NCBI GenBank assembly: GCA_016704485.1
Contig: JADJAA010000001.1
Coordinates: 2,323,501-2,387,500, forward strand
Source: Flavobacteriales bacterium
GTDB taxonomy: Bacteria > Bacteroidota > Bacteroidia > Flavobacteriales_F > PHOS-HE28
Direction of reading: 5' to 3'
Length of the DNA stretch: 64,000 nucleotides
The position numbers and the translations under genes were made by a program. The notes under the pieces are model-generated. The model was not told the origin of the DNA. It did not search any database and saw only the letters and a program-made list of their open reading frames with translations. Positions 61,812 through 64,000 of this stretch are shown piece after piece; position 1 is the stretch's first letter; every line of letters begins with the position of its first letter.

Positions 61812-63204
61812 GTTCACACCCGCCAAGGGATTTATTGTTGCTGGTCTCCTGGCCTTGTGGTGCGGCGCGCTGTTCGGTGTCATAGGATCATGGCAACATG
61901 TTGTGCCGAACGTGATCGATGCCATACCATTCGTGAAGTCAAGGCCGTTGCATGTGTCGTTAGTGATCGCGTGGATCTTCCTCACCGCAGTAGGTGGTGT
62001 GTACCACTATCTGCCAAAGATCGTTGGTGCACCGTTGCATTCTACGCGTCTGGCGTGGTTGCATTTAGCCGTGTTCGTTGGAACAGGCTTCGCCGTTATT
62101 GTATCGTACTTCATGGGCCGCTTCGGTGGTAGAGAATACTGGGAATTTCCGCCTGCTTTAGGTATTCCGATCGCCTTGTCTTGGGGTCTGTTGATCTACA
62201 ACTTCTTCCGAACAGCGAAAAAGCACAATGGTCCATGGCCTGCGTATTTGTGGATGTGGGCCACAGGTGTGGTCTTCTTCCTGGTCACCTTTGCCGAAGC
62301 GAACCTTTACCTCTTTCCGCACTTCACGGGCAATATGGTGCGCGAGCTCACCGTGCAGTGGAAAGCCTATGGAGCGCTCACGGGTTCATGGAACCTCCTG
62401 GTGTACGGCACCGCAATGGTGGTGATGGAGCGCAGCACCGGCAACACCGTTATAGCCCGGTCGAAGATCGCTTACCTTTTGTTCGGTCTCGGCTTCACCA
62501 ACCTGCTTTTCGGTTGGGCGCATCATATCTATCCGGTCCCATCGGCGTTGTGGATCCGCATCCTGGCCTATGCGATCAGCATGACGGAATGGATCATCCT
62601 TGCCCGTATGATCCATCAATGGCGAGCTACGATCGATGAAGGAAAGCGCGGTAGTTCCACGCTCTTCGGTCGCTTTCTTTTCGCCAGCGAAGCGTGGGTG
62701 TTCTTGAATCTTGGACTCGCTTTACTCATCTCCATACCCGCGATAAATCTCTTCACCCACGGCACACACATCACGGTAGCACATGCCATGGGAAGCACCA
62801 TCGGAATTAACACCACGATCCTCTTTGCATCGGTGTTCTTCATCACACGCAAACAGTATTCGAGTGCACTTCGCACAGGGTTCTGGACTTTCAATATCTC
62901 GCTGCTCGTGTTCTGGCTTTGCTTGATCGGCGCCGGTTTGGTAAAGGGCTACTTCACGGTGATGACCGACCTGCCATTCCAAATTATCATGGAGAAGGCG
63001 TGGCCCTTCATTGCGGGTTTCGCGGTAAGCGGGATCGGATTGTTCACGGGCTTGAGCATGTTGGTATGGGGTGCATTGGAGGCGTTGTTGGCTCCCGGTC
63101 CCACGGAAGAAGCACGTTTGAACGGGACCATTGGGATTGATCTTGCCAAGGTGGATGCGAGCCGACGGAATGGAGAATCGAAAACACCGGTACATCAGCG
63201 ATGA
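61801..63204 (+). CDS. NorB-like heme-copper family subunit with altered active site
   Basis: A membrane protein of 467 residues with about twelve helices; the start [10 protein letters not shown] is chosen because the frame upstream overlaps norC. By hand alignment with cytochrome c-dependent NorB: H51 ([11 protein letters not shown]) matches the low-spin heme ligand; [10 protein letters not shown] matches; HH at 241-242 and E263 match the FeB region; H328 matches the heme b3 ligand. In helix VI, however, the FeB His is Y190 and the two Glu are T194 and N198, and the second ligand of the low-spin heme is M330 instead of His. Databases tend to call such proteins cbb3-type subunit I; NO reduction or another reaction is unproven. 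Confidence 0.8.
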   Translation: MRSEFTPAKGFIVAGLLALWCGALFGVIGSWQHVVPNVIDAIPFVKSRPLHVSLVIAWIFLTAVGGVYHYLPKIVGAPLHSTRLAWLHLAVFVGTGFAVIVSYFMGRFGGREYWEFPPALGIPIALSWGLLIYNFFRTAKKHNGPWPAYLWMWATGVVFFLVTFAEANLYLFPHFTGNMVRELTVQWKAYGALTGSWNLLVYGTAMVVMERSTGNTVIARSKIAYLLFGLGFTNLLFGWAHHIYPVPSALWIRILAYAISMTEWIILARMIHQWRATIDEGKRGSSTLFGRFLFASEAWVFLNLGLALLISIPAINLFTHGTHITVAHAMGSTIGINTTILFASVFFITRKQYSSALRTGFWTFNISLLVFWLCLIGAGLVKGYFTVMTDLPFQIIMEKAWPFIAGFAVSGIGLFTGLSMLVWGALEALLAPGPTEEARLNGTIGIDLAKVDASRRNGESKTPVHQR

Positions 63205-64000
63205 ACGTTGAGCGGAACATAGCCGGAGCGGAGGTGCTGGGCCTTAGCCCCTACGAGCTCGTAGAGGGTATCCAGCGTCTGAAGAAGGAAAGGAACGCCA
63301 TTATCCTAGCGCACTATTACCAAACACCGGACATTCAGGAATTGGCGGATTTCGTTGGCGATAGCCTAGCGTTGGCCAAAGCTGCCGACAAGACCGGTGC
63401 CGATGTGATCCTTTTTGCCGGTGTGCATTTCATGGCGGAAACCGCTAAGATCCTTAATCCGCAACGAACGGTTCTACTACCTGATCTCGATGCCGGATGT
63501 TCCCTCGCCGATTCTGCACCACCGGAGAAATTCAAGGCGTTCATCGATGCCCATCCGGATCATGTTGTTGTGAGCTACATCAACTGCAGTGCTGAGGTGA
63601 AGGCGATGAGCGATATCATCTGCACCAGCAGCAATGCGGTGCGTGTGGTGAACAGTATCCCATCGGAAAAGCCGATCATCTTCGCGCCGGACAAACATTT
63701 AGGTGCCTATGTACAACGCGTTACAGGACGGGAACTACTGCTGTGGGACGGCGTATGCGAAGTGCATGTGGAGATCAGCATAGACAAACTGAAGTTGTTA
63801 CTTGGTAAACATCCCGATGCAAAGCTGATCGCACATCCTGAATGTCCGCCGGAGATCTTGGCCGAAGCGGATCATGTAGGGTCCACATCCTCATTACTGG
63901 AATTCGTGCAGAGTGATCCGGCCCGTACCTTTATTGTGGCCACCGAAGCTGGTATCCTTCATAAGATGCGCGCTGCGGCACCGGATAAGGAATTGATCCC
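63201..64000 (+). CDS. nadA: Quinolinate synthase (3' end beyond the window)
   Basis: The first 266 codons of NadA, the iron-sulfur enzyme that condenses iminoaspartate with dihydroxyacetone phosphate in NAD synthesis. Recognisable are [38 protein letters not shown], the first cluster Cys in [35 protein letters not shown] and AHPECPPEI. The ATG overlaps the stop codon of the NorB-like gene (ATGA), so it is cotranscribed; that a NAD biosynthesis gene sits in this operon may be chance. The frame is open to the last base. Confidence 0.95.
   Translation, partial: MNVERNIAGAEVLGLSPYELVEGIQRLKKERNAIILAHYYQTPDIQELADFVGDSLALAKAADKTGADVILFAGVHFMAETAKILNPQRTVLLPDLDAGCSLADSAPPEKFKAFIDAHPDHVVVSYINCSAEVKAMSDIICTSSNAVRVVNSIPSEKPIIFAPDKHLGAYVQRVTGRELLLWDGVCEVHVEISIDKLKLLLGKHPDAKLIAHPECPPEILAEADHVGSTSSLLEFVQSDPARTFIVATEAGILHKMRAAAPDKELI

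Overview
The window is a gene-dense piece of a Bacteroidota chromosome, most likely a Flavobacteriales-type environmental bacterium. The evidence is very large secreted proteins ending in gliding-motility/type IX secretion C-terminal domains, promoters with the TAnnTTTG -7 element, Bacteroidota-only families (DUF6702, the short CDVCQ protein beside a cbb3 oxidase) and frequent 4-bp ATGA gene overlaps. No tRNA, rRNA, CRISPR array, insertion sequence or prophage was seen.

Layout. (1) 1-12756: four consecutive genes (the first cut by the window edge) for surface adhesin-like proteins with an N-terminal propeller region, PKD/Ig-like domains and a T9SS sorting domain; two subtypes alternate. (2) 12787-17143: uvrA, an ECF sigma factor and an unlisted 57-residue protein. 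(3) 17249-23241, minus strand: fatty acid desaturase and LpxL-type acyltransferase; a Balon-like ribosome hibernation factor; DUF6702-M15 peptidase-nth; Dps and a small protein. (4) 23738-30602: YeiH-type transporter, SdiA-regulated-like lipoprotein, and a six-gene operon of a Cys-rich protein, glutamate dehydrogenase, three transhydrogenase subunits and an Rnk/Gre-like factor. (5) 30794-38170: a sigma-54 response regulator and histidine kinase, then an Rrf2-led operon with a two-subunit cbb3-type oxidase, two small membrane proteins, a group III truncated hemoglobin and a hemerythrin-like protein. (6) 38392-47783: OsmC, a four-helix membrane protein with cytochrome b561, a second Dps, and a TetR-controlled TolC/adaptor/RND efflux operon whose pump gene is broken by two apparent frameshifts. 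(7) 48095: an azurin lipoprotein. (8) 49415-54570: a nine-gene arsenic/organoarsenical operon (arsR, arsE-type thioredoxin, arsC, ArsP-like permease, OsmC, a Cys-tailed rhodanese, arsF, arsG, acr3). (9) 54625-64000: small lipoprotein, isochorismatase-like hydrolase, Lnt-like acyltransferase, B12-dependent ribonucleotide reductase, a GxxExxY protein, a NorC/NorB-like pair and nadA (cut by the window end).

A common theme is respiration at low oxygen and reactive nitrogen. Six promoters carry a CRP/FNR-type inverted repeat (core TGAC-N4-GTCA or one mismatch). In five of them its centre is about 29 bases upstream of the -7 element, close to -41.5 from the expected start, which is the usual place for a class II activator. 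They precede the Balon-like factor, OsmC, the cytochrome b561 operon, B12-dependent ribonucleotide reductase and the NorC/NorB-like pair; the sixth, upstream of the arsenic operon, is about 17 bases further away. A seventh, weaker candidate lies upstream of the glutamate dehydrogenase operon. The regulator is not in the window.

The strongest single oddity is the NorB-like subunit at 61801-63204: it is clearly built like a nitric oxide reductase large subunit, but in my hand alignment the first metal-binding His and two key Glu residues of helix VI are Tyr, Thr and Asn, and a second heme ligand is Met.
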